From contig CAJTVF010000055.1 in the NCBI GenBank assembly GCA_910579435.1, positions 1-16,907 on the forward strand: a stretch of 16,907 nucleotides of DNA, given 5' to 3'. Within the stretch, counting starts at the first letter, position 1, and every line of letters begins with the position of its first letter. A program made the translations under genes and the position numbers. This document shows, in pieces, positions 6,699 through 14,056 of this stretch. This DNA is from an uncultured Oscillibacter sp. (GTDB taxonomy: Bacteria; Bacillota; Clostridia; Oscillospirales; Oscillospiraceae). Below the pieces are notes generated by a model. It ran no database searches. It saw nothing but the letters and a program-made list of their open reading frames with translations, and was not told the origin of the DNA.

Positions 6699-7973
6699 AT
6701 GAAACCTTACGCTCAGCTCACCCCGGAGGAGCGAAAAGAGGAACACGCCCGCCTGCAAACGGAGTTCAGCGCCCTGAAGGCCCAGGGCCGGCAGCTCAAC
6801 ATGGCCCGGGGCAAGCCCGGAAAGCAGCAGCTGGACCTGGTCAGCGACATCTTCGGCCTGATGCAGGACCCCAAGGACTACGTTTCCGACGGCATCGACG
6901 TGCGGAACTACGGCGAGATGAACGGCCTCCCCGCCGCCCGGCGGCTCTTCGCGGACATCCTGGGCTGCAAGCCGGAGCAGGTCTTCGTGGGCGGCAACTC
7001 CAGCCTCCAGCTCATGTACGACGCCATCGCCAAGGCATACACCCACGGCCTGCTCCACAGCCCCCGGCCCTGGTGCAAAGAGGAAACCGTCAAGTGGCTC
7101 TGCCCCGCCCCCGGCTATGACCGGCATTTCCGGGTCACGGAGACCTTTGGCTTCCAGCTTGTCACCATCCCCATGACGGACGGGGGCCCCGACATGGACG
7201 CTGTGGAGGCGGCGGTGAAGGACCCCGCTGTCAAGGGCATCTGGTGCGTCCCCAAGTACTCCAACCCCGAGGGGGTCATCTACTCCCAGGAGACCATCCG
7301 CCGCCTGGCGGCCCTGTCTCCCGCCGCGCCGGATTTCCTCATCATGTGGGACAACGCCTACTGCGTTCACGAGTTTGAGGGGGACTACGTGCCCTTCCCG
7401 GACATCCTGTCCGTCTGCGCGGAGGCGGGACGCCCCGACATGGTGTTCGAGTTCGCCTCCACCTCCAAGATCACCCTCCCCGGCGCGGGCGTGGCCTGCT
7501 TCGCCTGCTCCGAGGCCAACATGGCCCATATGGAGAAGGTCCTCGCCCCCCAGGTCATCAGCTTCGACAAGGTGAACCAGCAGCGCCACGTCCTCTACCT
7601 CAAAGACAAGGCCCGCACCCTGGAGCTGATGAAGAAGCACGCCGCCATCATGGGCCCCAAGTTCCGCAGCGTGGCGGATACGCTGGACAAGGAGATCGCC
7701 CCGCTGGACATCGCCTCCTGGCGGCGGCCCAAGGGCGGGTATTTCGTCTCCTTCAACGCCATGCCCGGCACCGCCAGGCGGACCCTGGCCCTGTGCAAGG
7801 AGGCGGGGGTCACCATGACCAGCGCCGGGGCCACCTTCCCCTACGGCAAGGACCCCCAGGACAGCAATATCCGCATCGCTCCCTCCCTGCCCCCGGTGGA
7901 GGAGCTGGAACAGGCCATGAGGGTGTTCTGCGTCTGCGTGAAGCTGGCGGCGCTGGAGAAGCTGGGCGTATGA
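6699..7973 (+). CDS. PLP-dependent class I aminotransferase, aspartate-aminotransferase-like
   Basis: 424 aa. A fold-type I PLP enzyme that should move the amino group from an amino acid to a 2-oxo acid. Visible motifs: NPEG (189-192, the NPxG turn), WDNAY (217-221, Asp contacting the PLP nitrogen and Tyr), STSK with PLP lysine Lys257, and a late RIAPS arginine for the substrate carboxylate. Composition and length fit the family of ~425-aa bacterial aspartate/alanine aminotransferases related to MocR-type domains, but without a DNA-binding part. Substrate cannot be read from sequence. ATG 6699 is preceded by AGGAAGG and the N terminus MKPYAQLTPEE is natural; the longer reading from 6630 would start inside the promoter. 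Its stop overlaps the next start (ATGA). Confidence 0.9.
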   Translation: MKPYAQLTPEERKEEHARLQTEFSALKAQGRQLNMARGKPGKQQLDLVSDIFGLMQDPKDYVSDGIDVRNYGEMNGLPAARRLFADILGCKPEQVFVGGNSSLQLMYDAIAKAYTHGLLHSPRPWCKEETVKWLCPAPGYDRHFRVTETFGFQLVTIPMTDGGPDMDAVEAAVKDPAVKGIWCVPKYSNPEGVIYSQETIRRLAALSPAAPDFLIMWDNAYCVHEFEGDYVPFPDILSVCAEAGRPDMVFEFASTSKITLPGAGVACFACSEANMAHMEKVLAPQVISFDKVNQQRHVLYLKDKARTLELMKKHAAIMGPKFRSVADTLDKEIAPLDIASWRRPKGGYFVSFNAMPGTARRTLALCKEAGVTMTSAGATFPYGKDPQDSNIRIAPSLPPVEELEQAMRVFCVCVKLAALEKLGV

Positions 7974-8839
7974 GATATCACGGCAGCGTATACCGCCCGC
8001 CCTCCGAGGCCCGGAGCCTCATCGTGCAGGTGACCTACGGGTGCAGCCACAACACCTGCGCCTTTTGCAGCATGTACAAGGAAAAGCGCTTTGCCGTCCG
8101 CCCCCTGGAGGAGGTGCTGGAGGACTTCCGGATCGCCCGGCAGGTCTACCACCATGTGGAGAAGGTCTTCCTGGCGGACGGGGACGCCCTGGTGCGGAAA
8201 GCACCGGAGCTTTACACCATCCTGGACGCCGTGCGGGAGCTCTTTCCGGAGTGCCGCCAGGTGACCAGCTACGCCTCCCCCGCCTCCATCCGCATCCGGA
8301 CGGAGGCGGAGCTACGGACCCTCCGGGAAAAGGGCCTGGCCATGGTTTACATGGGCCTGGAGTCCGGCAGCGACGAGGTGCTGGCCCTGATGCGCAAGGG
8401 GCACCCGGCGGCGGAAATCGTGGAGATGGGGCGGAAGGTTCGGCAGTGCGGCATCGCCCTTTCCGTCACGGCCATCACGGGCCTGGGCGGGCCGGAACTT
8501 CTGGAGAAGCACGCCGTGGACACCGCCAGGGCGTTCAACGCCATGAACCCGGAGTATATCGGGATGCTGACGCTGATGGTGGAGCCGGAAACGCCCCTGT
8601 ACGACTGGGTCCATGAGGGGAAGTTCCAGCTCCTGACCCAACCCCAGGTGCTGGAGGAGACCCGGCTCCTGGTGGAAAACCTGGACAGTCCCGGCAGCGT
8701 GTTCCGCATGAACCACGCCAGCAACTATCTGTCCCTGCGGGGGACGCTGAACAAGGATAAAGCCGCCATGCTGGCGGAGATCGGCCGGGCAGAGCACGAC
8801 CTGAGCTCCCTGAAGCCGGAAGCCTGGCGGGCGCTGTAA
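7970..8839 (+). CDS. Radical SAM protein with CX4CX2C cluster motif
   Basis: 289 aa. A radical SAM enzyme expected to bind a 4Fe-4S cluster and cleave S-adenosylmethionine. The cluster cysteines are Cys25, Cys30 and Cys33 in TYGCSHNTCAFCSMYK, one residue wider than the canonical CX3CX2C. Further family features: a glycine-containing strand at FLADGDALV, MVYMGLESGSDEVL (typical of the superfamily) and a C-terminal helical region ending in NHASNYLSLRGTLNKDK. No B12, TRAM or SPASM domain is visible. ATG 7970 overlaps the aminotransferase stop by 4 bases, so the two are probably co-translated. The substrate is unknown; coupling to an aminotransferase may be functional or simply operonic. Confidence 0.88.
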   Translation: MRYHGSVYRPPSEARSLIVQVTYGCSHNTCAFCSMYKEKRFAVRPLEEVLEDFRIARQVYHHVEKVFLADGDALVRKAPELYTILDAVRELFPECRQVTSYASPASIRIRTEAELRTLREKGLAMVYMGLESGSDEVLALMRKGHPAAEIVEMGRKVRQCGIALSVTAITGLGGPELLEKHAVDTARAFNAMNPEYIGMLTLMVEPETPLYDWVHEGKFQLLTQPQVLEETRLLVENLDSPGSVFRMNHASNYLSLRGTLNKDKAAMLAEIGRAEHDLSSLKPEAWRAL

Positions 8840-8841
8840 GT

Positions 8842-8872
8842 AAAAAAGGACTCCCCGAATGGGGAGTCCTTT
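8842..8872. terminator. Bidirectional intrinsic terminator
   Basis: A perfect 10-bp stem (8847-8856 with 8861-8870, loop GAAT), extendable by two A-T pairs. On the minus strand it is followed by a run of T, making it a strong terminator for the PEP carboxykinase gene; on the plus strand only TTT follows, enough for a weaker stop after the radical SAM gene. Confidence 0.9.
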
Positions 8873-8892
8873 CGTCTGCCTGGAGCGGATGC

Positions 8893-10581
8893 TTACAGGG
8901 TGTTCGCCTGGTCCACGACCTTCTTGATGGCCGCAGCGGCGTCCTCGGGGAGCTTGTTGAAGCCGCCCTCCTCGGTGTCCAGCTTGGTGACATAGTTCAG
9001 GCGGTCCTGCATGCGGGCCTTGAGCTGGGCGACATACTCCTTGTCGTTCAGGTCGGGCACAAAGCCCTCCCACTCAAAGATCTCGATGTCGCTGAAGGGG
9101 CCCCAGGGCTTGAACTGGGCCTTCCCCTCGACCACAGCCTCCAGAACGCCCAGGGTGTCTTCCTTCTGGACCTTCTTGCCCATGAAGTCGCCGGTGTTGA
9201 TGATATAGCAGGCCACGTTCTTTTCCGCCACCAGCTTCTTGAACTTCTCATAGTCGTTCACCAGGGGATAGGTGCGGAAGGGGTTGGCGTAGGGCTCCAC
9301 CACCAGGGCGTTGGGGTCCACGCCCTCCTTCAGCCGCTCGGCGCTGGAGCGCTTGGTGGCCAGGGTGGCGCCCATGACGGAGGCCAGGGACGCGCCGCTG
9401 AGCTTCACGATGGGAGGAATGGTGGGGTCCTTCATGATCCAGAAAATGGCGTTGACGGGGGAGTCGATCTTATCCACCCGGTTGGGGGACCAGAGCTTGG
9501 ACTTGATGGCCCGGCCGTTGCCGTTGCGGACGTCCTCGGTGACCAGGACGATCTTGCCCTCGTCGTCCAGGGTGGCGGAGCAGTTCTGGGCCGTCAGCAG
9601 GTACTTGTTGTCCTCGGAGGGGACGGGATAGTCGGCGGTCTTGTCGAAGTAGGTGGGCTCCAGGGCGATGGAGGCGCAGGTATCGGAGTTGATGATAAAG
9701 GCGTCGTCATGGAGCACCTTGATGGAGGGATACTTTCCGCCGTGCTTGGCGTGGGTCAGGGTGGACTTGCCGGAGCCGGAGAGGCCGAAGACCGCGGCCA
9801 CGTACTTGCTGCCGTCGTCCAGGGTGTACTCCTTCTGGCCGCCGTGGCAGGAGGCGTAGCCGTTCCGGTTCGCGATGGCCCAGGCCAGGGTCAGGGTGCC
9901 CTTCTTGTGCTCGCCGAAGTAGCGCATGCCCAGGATGGCGGCGCAGTTGGTCTCGGTGTTGAAGTAGCACAGGCACTTGGGGTCGCAGATGTCCTCGCGG
10001 CCGGGAGCGCCGGTCCACTGGGGATCGGAGAAGATATAGATGTCGGCCTCTTTGCCGTCGCCCACGGACTTGGACTTCTTGTACATCTTGACGTATTCGT
10101 CAGACTGGTACTGGAAGTTCAGCATCCAGTTGTACAGCAGGTTCTCCTCGCCCTCGGGCAGAAGCAGGTGGGCCTTGACCATAAACTCGGGGTCCAGGCC
10201 GATGAAGACCTCGGCGTGGTACATGGTCTTCCAGCGGCTGTCATAGACGGCGTCCATGACGATTTTGTCCAGCTCGGCGGTGTTCACGCCGGGCTTTCCG
10301 GTGATGCGCCGGGCGGCGGCGTAACGGCCGGTGATGGAGCCGTCGTTGAACAGCAGGACCTTGGCGTCGGGCTCCAGGCCGAACTCCTCGCCCCGGTAGA
10401 CGGGCATGTCGGTGACCACGGTGCCGGGGGAGTTCTTGGCCATGTCATAGGCCTCCCGGAGGGAGTTGATCTTCACGACGTTGTTGCCGTAGAAGGGGGC
10501 CTCAATGATGGAGCGGGTTTTGGAGAACCCGACCTTGCCGGGCCCGATTTCGGTTCTGGGGTAATAGGCTTTCGTAGACAT
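8893..10581 (-). CDS. pckA: Phosphoenolpyruvate carboxykinase (ATP-type), divergent
   Basis: 562 aa, somewhat longer than typical ATP-PEPCK (about 520-540). It interconverts oxaloacetate and PEP with an adenine nucleotide and CO2, in anaerobes often in the carboxylating direction. Visible: P-loop GLSGSGKS (266-273; the usual form is GLSGTGKT), a metal-ligand region GEHKKG (Lys227) and SCHGG (His246), and an acidic pair HDDAF (291-295), which lies about 20 residues after the P-loop Lys against about 14 in the E. coli enzyme. TGRYAAARR (84-92) stands where most members have TGRSPKDKF. ATG 10581 follows AAGGAGGAACAG. Overall identity to the family is clear, but this is an unusual clade. Single-gene unit with its own promoter and terminator. 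Confidence 0.87.
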   Translation of the reverse strand: MSTKAYYPRTEIGPGKVGFSKTRSIIEAPFYGNNVVKINSLREAYDMAKNSPGTVVTDMPVYRGEEFGLEPDAKVLLFNDGSITGRYAAARRITGKPGVNTAELDKIVMDAVYDSRWKTMYHAEVFIGLDPEFMVKAHLLLPEGEENLLYNWMLNFQYQSDEYVKMYKKSKSVGDGKEADIYIFSDPQWTGAPGREDICDPKCLCYFNTETNCAAILGMRYFGEHKKGTLTLAWAIANRNGYASCHGGQKEYTLDDGSKYVAAVFGLSGSGKSTLTHAKHGGKYPSIKVLHDDAFIINSDTCASIALEPTYFDKTADYPVPSEDNKYLLTAQNCSATLDDEGKIVLVTEDVRNGNGRAIKSKLWSPNRVDKIDSPVNAIFWIMKDPTIPPIVKLSGASLASVMGATLATKRSSAERLKEGVDPNALVVEPYANPFRTYPLVNDYEKFKKLVAEKNVACYIINTGDFMGKKVQKEDTLGVLEAVVEGKAQFKPWGPFSDIEIFEWEGFVPDLNDKEYVAQLKARMQDRLNYVTKLDTEEGGFNKLPEDAAAAIKKVVDQANTL

Positions 10582-10650
10582 ATCTGTTCCTCCTTCAATG
10601 TTTCCAAGCGCCTGCGCGGGAGGCGTCAGGGTCGCCGCGTATACCCTGTT

Positions 10651-10679
10651 ACTATACGCTGTTTTTTTCCAAAAAGCAA
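10651..10679 (-). promoter_or_regulatory. Promoter of the PEP carboxykinase gene
   Basis: On the minus strand, -35 TTGCTT (10674-10679), exactly 17 bp of spacer and -10 TATAGT (10651-10656). This gives a leader of about 60 nt. Confidence 0.75.
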
Positions 10680-10737
10680 GAGCCAAAACAGGACTTTGTG
10701 AAAAATGCGGCGAAAGGCGGAGTCTAAAATGAATATG

Positions 10738-10772
10738 CAGTCGGACAGTATCCACTGTCCGACTGATTTTTT
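10738..10772 (+). terminator. Orphan plus-strand intrinsic terminator
   Basis: A perfect 12-bp stem (10738-10749 with 10754-10765, loop ATCC) is followed by ATTTTTT. It is oriented for plus-strand transcription, but no plus-strand gene lies upstream of it; only the divergent PEPCK promoter does. It immediately precedes the truncated gene at 10810 and may be a leftover of the same lost element. Confidence 0.8.
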
Positions 10773-10776
10773 ATAT

Positions 10777-11325
10777 TCAGGGGCAGGATCCCAGAAAGGA
10801 GCACTCTATATGAGTAACGAAGTGAAAGATGCGAAAAAGGAAGTCAAGATTGATCCCGCATACCAGGGCTATGTCTTCCTCGGCTGGGCCTCCGGCCTGT
10901 TCGAGCTCAAGAGCGGCGAAAAGCGGCCCTATCACAACATGTACGGAGGGCTGCTCCTGGCTCATGGGCAGAGCCATAATGAAAATGTCCAGGGCGGTTC
11001 TAAGGTCCGGGTCCACCCAGCTTCTCAGCCTGTACGCGTCTCCGCCCCATTCGTAGGTTTCGGCCTCCTCCGGAAGCTCCACGCCGGAGGCCGCAAGGAC
11101 GGGCTGCTCCCGGGTGCCAAAGTTCCGCTCCATCAACCCCCAGGCTCCCGGCTCGATCCGGCACCGGCCGCCGGTGACGCGGAAGCGCTCCGGATACTCC
11201 TCGTCTCTCTGCCAGAAGCTCATGCACCACTCCCCCTCCCGGTCCGAGAGGAGGACGGCCAGGTAATCCCCCGCAGCCGCCTGTTCCCGGACCTTCAGGC
11301 TCTTGGGGTTGAAGCGGGTATACAT
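10777..11325 (-). CDS. Hypothetical protein, downstream partner of the XRE/TM regulator; C terminus chimeric
   Basis: 182 aa as read. Residues 1 to about 127 look like a real, soluble, Trp- and Glu-rich domain (GEWCMSFWQRDEEYPERF, YEWGGDAYRLRSWVDPDL); I do not recognise the family. The remaining ~55 residues are antisense to the truncated plus-strand gene and are probably accidental. ATG 11325 has TAGGAG 7 nt upstream. The reading frame is the same as that of the preceding regulator and only one TAG codon (11335-11337) separates them, so this could be the sensor half of a single broken XRE-TM-sensor protein. Either coupled genes or a nonsense-split gene would fit. Confidence 0.55.
   Translation of the reverse strand: MYTRFNPKSLKVREQAAAGDYLAVLLSDREGEWCMSFWQRDEEYPERFRVTGGRCRIEPGAWGLMERNFGTREQPVLAASGVELPEEAETYEWGGDAYRLRSWVDPDLRTALDIFIMALPMSQEQPSVHVVIGPLFAALELEQAGGPAEEDIALVCGINLDFLFRIFHFVTHIECSFLGSCP
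10810..10944 (+). pseudogene. 5' fragment of an unidentified gene, cut off at a rearrangement junction
   Basis: ATG 10810 has an excellent ribosome binding site (AAAGGAG, 8 nt away) and encodes about 45 natural-looking residues beginning MSNEVKDAKKEVKIDPAYQG and including GWASGLFELKSGEKRPYHNMY. Beyond 10944 the frame stays open only because it runs antisense to the minus-strand gene, with biased Pro/Arg/His-rich composition. The base composition of this piece is less GC-rich than its neighbours. Small proteins of this style occur in mobile-element gene clusters, but I cannot assign a family. Confidence 0.55.
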
Positions 11326-11334
11326 GCCCTGCTC

Positions 11335-11796
11335 CTAAAAATAGCCAGCCGTAGCTTCCGCCAGGTCCTCCTGATAATTGGGGTTGACCGAGCTGGTGTA
11401 ATGGGCGTATCGCTCTGCCCGTTCCTGCTCCGCCCGCGCCCTTCCCCGCTGGGCCTGCGTGGAGACGGCGATTCCCCAAACCGCCAGCGCCGCCATGGCC
11501 AGCCACGCCAGCCATTTCCAGGTATGTTCCCGCTTCATGCTCTCCATGATCTGTCCTCCCGCCGCTTCCGGCAATTCCTCCATGGCCAGCTCCTTTCCGC
11601 TGAGCAGCTCGCTGATTGACAGGCCCAGCTCCTTCGACAGGGGCTCCAGGCTGTCCAGGCCCGGCATGCCCCGCCCGGTCTCCCAGCGTCTGACGGCCTT
11701 GTCCGTCACGTGGAGCCGCTCCGCCAGCTCCGCCTGGCTGGGGGCCAGCTGTTTCCGCCGCTGGGCGATCAGCGCGCCGGTGGCTTTCGTGTCCAA
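11335..11796 (-). CDS. XRE-family HTH regulator with transmembrane segment
   Basis: 153 aa. A helix-turn-helix domain at residues about 6-64 (LIAQRRKQLAPSQAELAERLHVTDKAVRRWETGRG) is followed by one membrane segment (about 92-110) and a short tail. The start is TTG at 11796: an in-frame TGA lies three codons upstream, the nearby ATG at 11803 is in another frame, and AAAGGAG precedes it by about 10 nt. Membrane-tethered XRE proteins usually carry a C-terminal sensor outside the membrane; here the tail is short and the next frame continues in phase after a single TAG. It probably binds near its own promoter, which is an inference. Confidence 0.85.
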   Translation of the reverse strand: MDTKATGALIAQRRKQLAPSQAELAERLHVTDKAVRRWETGRGMPGLDSLEPLSKELGLSISELLSGKELAMEELPEAAGGQIMESMKREHTWKWLAWLAMAALAVWGIAVSTQAQRGRARAEQERAERYAHYTSSVNPNYQEDLAEATAGYF

Positions 11797-11819
11797 CTTC
11801 CATCAACTCCTTTGGCCAC

Positions 11820-11848
11820 AGTATGCCACGCCGCCGGGGAAATGTCAC
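11820..11848 (-). promoter_or_regulatory. Promoter of the XRE/TM regulator
   Basis: On the minus strand, -35 GTGACA (11843-11848), 17-bp spacer and -10 CATACT (11820-11825). The transcript would start about 16 nt before the TTG start codon. Confidence 0.55.
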
Positions 11849-11928
11849 CCTATGATTCGTAGAACGCGGGGGGGTCAAGGTCGGTCCATCCCGGGCTTCT
11901 TCCCGCCGGGGCCTCCGGCAGATTTTTC

Positions 11929-11957
11929 TTGACATCCGCCGGCGGCGGTGATAGATT
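11929..11957 (+). promoter_or_regulatory. Promoter of the TetR-family regulator
   Basis: A perfect -35 TTGACA (11929-11934), 17-bp spacer and -10 TAGATT (11952-11957). The operator at 11960-11976 starts 2 bp after the -10 and covers the expected start site, so bound repressor would block initiation. Confidence 0.7.
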
Positions 11958-11959
11958 AT

Positions 11960-11976
11960 AAACAGACCGCCGGTTT
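11960..11976. promoter_or_regulatory. TetR operator 1 (autoregulation)
   Basis: On the minus strand it reads AAACCGGCGGTCTGTTT. This matches the operator before the exporter gene (AAACCGACGGTCGGTTT) at 15 of 17 positions and keeps imperfect dyad symmetry. Its position over the start site supports negative autoregulation. Confidence 0.75.
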
Positions 11977-11996
11977 GTTTGGGGGGAGGAGATTCT

Positions 11997-12671
11997 ATGG
12001 CACGGAACAAATGCCCGGAGGAGACGGTGCGGAAGATCCTGGACACGGCGGAGCGGCTGTTCATTGAGAAGGGCTACGAGCGGACCTCCCTCCAGGACAT
12101 CATTACGGAAACCGGCCTCTCCAAGGGGGCCATCTACCACCACTTCACCTCCAAGGAGGGCATTTTCTACTCCGTCTGCGACCGCATCGGCCAGCGGAAC
12201 GGCGAGGCGCTGTCCCGGGTCCGGGACAACCCTTCCCTGAACGGCCTGGAGAAGCTGCGGGCCATGTTCAAGGCCTCCCTCCAGCCGGAGCGCCAGGCGA
12301 AAATGTTCTGCATGATGCCCTATCTCATGGACAACGCCAAGTTTCTGGCAACGGAGCTGCGCAGCATCTTCACGGAGGTAGTTCCCTTCTTTGTGGAGCC
12401 CATCATCCGCCAGGGCATGGCGGACGGCTCCATCCGCACCGAACACCCCAAGGAGCTGGCGGAGGCCATGATAATACTGGCGGACGGATGGATCAACCCC
12501 ATCGTCCAGCCCACCACCCCGGAGGAGATCCGGGCCCGGTGCGCCGTCTATAACCAGCTGTTCTGCGGCTTCGGCATTGACGGGCTCTTTGACCAGGAGA
12601 TCATCGACGCCCTGCTGGGCTATGCGGAAATGGCCCACCACCCGCCTTTGAGCGAAGAGGAACGCGTCTAA
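11997..12671 (+). CDS. TetR/AcrR-family transcriptional repressor
   Basis: 224 aa. The N-terminal HTH (about residues 10-56) is classic: ILDTAERLFIEKGYERTSL, DIITETGLSKGAIYHHF and SKEGIF. The C-terminal helical domain is Met- and Phe-rich and would form the ligand pocket. ATG 11997 is chosen because GGGGAGGAG precedes it and the HTH begins at once; an ATG six codons earlier lies inside that ribosome binding site. It is followed by a terminator and then an MFS exporter with a matching operator, so its likely job is to repress itself and the exporter until a ligand binds. Confidence 0.93.
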   Translation: MARNKCPEETVRKILDTAERLFIEKGYERTSLQDIITETGLSKGAIYHHFTSKEGIFYSVCDRIGQRNGEALSRVRDNPSLNGLEKLRAMFKASLQPERQAKMFCMMPYLMDNAKFLATELRSIFTEVVPFFVEPIIRQGMADGSIRTEHPKELAEAMIILADGWINPIVQPTTPEEIRARCAVYNQLFCGFGIDGLFDQEIIDALLGYAEMAHHPPLSEEERV

Positions 12672-12673
12672 AG

Positions 12674-12704
12674 AGGAACTGCCGCGCGCGGGCAGTTTCT
12701 TTTT
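12674..12704 (+). terminator. Intrinsic terminator after the TetR gene
   Basis: A 7-bp core stem (12677-12683 with 12691-12697, loop GCGCGCG), extended outward by G-T and A-T pairs, ends in TTTTT. It separates the regulator transcript from the exporter gene. Confidence 0.75.
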
Positions 12705-12714
12705 GGAAATATAA

Positions 12715-12731
12715 AAACCGACGGTCGGTTT
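12715..12731. promoter_or_regulatory. TetR operator 2, upstream of the MFS exporter
   Basis: AAACCGACGGTCGGTTT is a perfect palindrome around one central base; flanking A and T runs lengthen the symmetry to 10-bp arms. It is followed by AT-rich sequence suited to a -10 region. I could not place a convincing -35/-10 pair. Confidence 0.8.
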
Positions 12732-12761
12732 TTAAATTTTAAGAAAAAAAGGAGCATTCTT

Positions 12762-14003
12762 ATGAGCACGACTCGAGCGCCCCTGTTCCGCCGGGACTTC
12801 AACCTGGTGGTCATCGGGCAGGTCATCTCCCTGTTCGGCAGCGCCATTCTGCGCTTTGCCCTTCCGCTGTACCTGCTGCGGCAGACCGGCTCCCCCGCCC
12901 TCTTCGGCGCGGTGGGGGCGGCGGCCTTTGTCCCCGCCGTGCTGTGCGCTCCTATCGGCGGCGTAGTGGCGGACCGGGTAAATAAGCGGAATATCATGGT
13001 CATTCTGGATTTCTCCACGGCGGGCCTGGTTTTGGTCTTTGCCCTTCTTTTAGACCGGGTACCCCTTGCGCCGCTGATGGCGGCCTGCCTCATGCTGCTC
13101 TATGGCATTGCCGGGGCCTACCAGCCGGCGGTCCAGGCCAGCATTCCCCTTCTGGCGGCGGCGGAACAGCTCACCAGCGCCAACGCCGTCATCAATATGG
13201 TGAATACCCTGTCCGCCCTGCTGGGGCCGGTAATTGGCGGCATGCTGTTCGGGGCCTTCGGCATCCGGCCTATTCTGTGGGTTGGCATTTTCTGCTTCTT
13301 CCTCTCCGCCGTCATGGAGCTGTTCATCCGCATCCCTCACTCGCCCCGGGCGGCGGCAGGAGGCGTACTGTCCACAATCCGGCAGGATCTGGAAGAGAGC
13401 TGGCGCTTTATCCGCCGGGAGAAGCCGGTCTTTTTGTCCGTCATGCTGGTGCTGGCCCTCTTCAACCTGGTGCTGTCCGCCGCCCTGCTGGTGGGCATCC
13501 CCGTGGCGGTGGTCCAGGTGCTGGGCATGAGCGACAGCCGCCTGGGGCTCACCCAGGGGGCCATGGGCCTGGGCGGCCTCTTCGGCGGCTTGCTGACGGC
13601 CTGCCTGGGGGCACGGCTGCCCCTCCGGCGGGGAGGCGCCGTCCTGCTGGCCGCCAGCCTGACGGCGGCGGGCATGGGCGCGGCGCTGCTGCCGGGCGTT
13701 CCGGCACTGTTGGGCTGGTGGGGGGTGACGGCCATGAGCTTTGCCGTCATGGTCCTGTCCACCATGCTGGTGGTGGTGCTCAGCGCCGCCGCCCAGGGCC
13801 AGACGCCGCCAGAGCTTCTGGGGAAGGTGATGGCTTTCATTATGGCGGTATCCAACTGCGCGTCCCCGGTGGGCCAGGCGGCCTATGGGGCGCTGTTCGA
13901 GGGCTGTCCGGCCTGGGCTGTGCTGCTGGGGGCGGCGGGAGCCGCTGCGCTGACGGCGGCCTATTCCCGGCGGGTATTCCGGGAGCTGGACAGAGCACAG
14001 TGA
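12762..14003 (+). CDS. MFS exporter, macrolide-efflux (MefA)-like subfamily
   Basis: 413 aa, the normal length for a 12-helix major facilitator antiporter. It starts RRDFNLVVIGQVISLFGSAI as in MefA-type (MFS_3) proteins and has motif A at about 66-79 (GGVVADRVNKRNIM) in the loop between helices 2 and 3. It should export a small hydrophobic compound by proton antiport in the cytoplasmic membrane. ATG 12762 has AAAGGAG 7 nt upstream. The adjacent TetR gene and shared operators indicate inducible expression. Substrate unknown; drug resistance should not be assumed. No clear terminator follows; the gene converges on the MerR gene 53 bp away. Confidence 0.9.
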   Translation: MSTTRAPLFRRDFNLVVIGQVISLFGSAILRFALPLYLLRQTGSPALFGAVGAAAFVPAVLCAPIGGVVADRVNKRNIMVILDFSTAGLVLVFALLLDRVPLAPLMAACLMLLYGIAGAYQPAVQASIPLLAAAEQLTSANAVINMVNTLSALLGPVIGGMLFGAFGIRPILWVGIFCFFLSAVMELFIRIPHSPRAAAGGVLSTIRQDLEESWRFIRREKPVFLSVMLVLALFNLVLSAALLVGIPVAVVQVLGMSDSRLGLTQGAMGLGGLFGGLLTACLGARLPLRRGGAVLLAASLTAAGMGAALLPGVPALLGWWGVTAMSFAVMVLSTMLVVVLSAAAQGQTPPELLGKVMAFIMAVSNCASPVGQAAYGALFEGCPAWAVLLGAAGAAALTAAYSRRVFRELDRAQ

Positions 14004-14056
14004 AAGGACGCGCAAAGGCCCCGCTTTCCCCGGCCCCCACGCTTCTCCCCGTTCCC

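Noticed and set aside
10810..11619. Plus-strand gene continuing past the 45-codon fragment to 11619
   Set aside because: After 10944 it lies opposite the XRE regulator and its partner and the composition turns Pro/Arg/His-rich, so only the first part is considered real.
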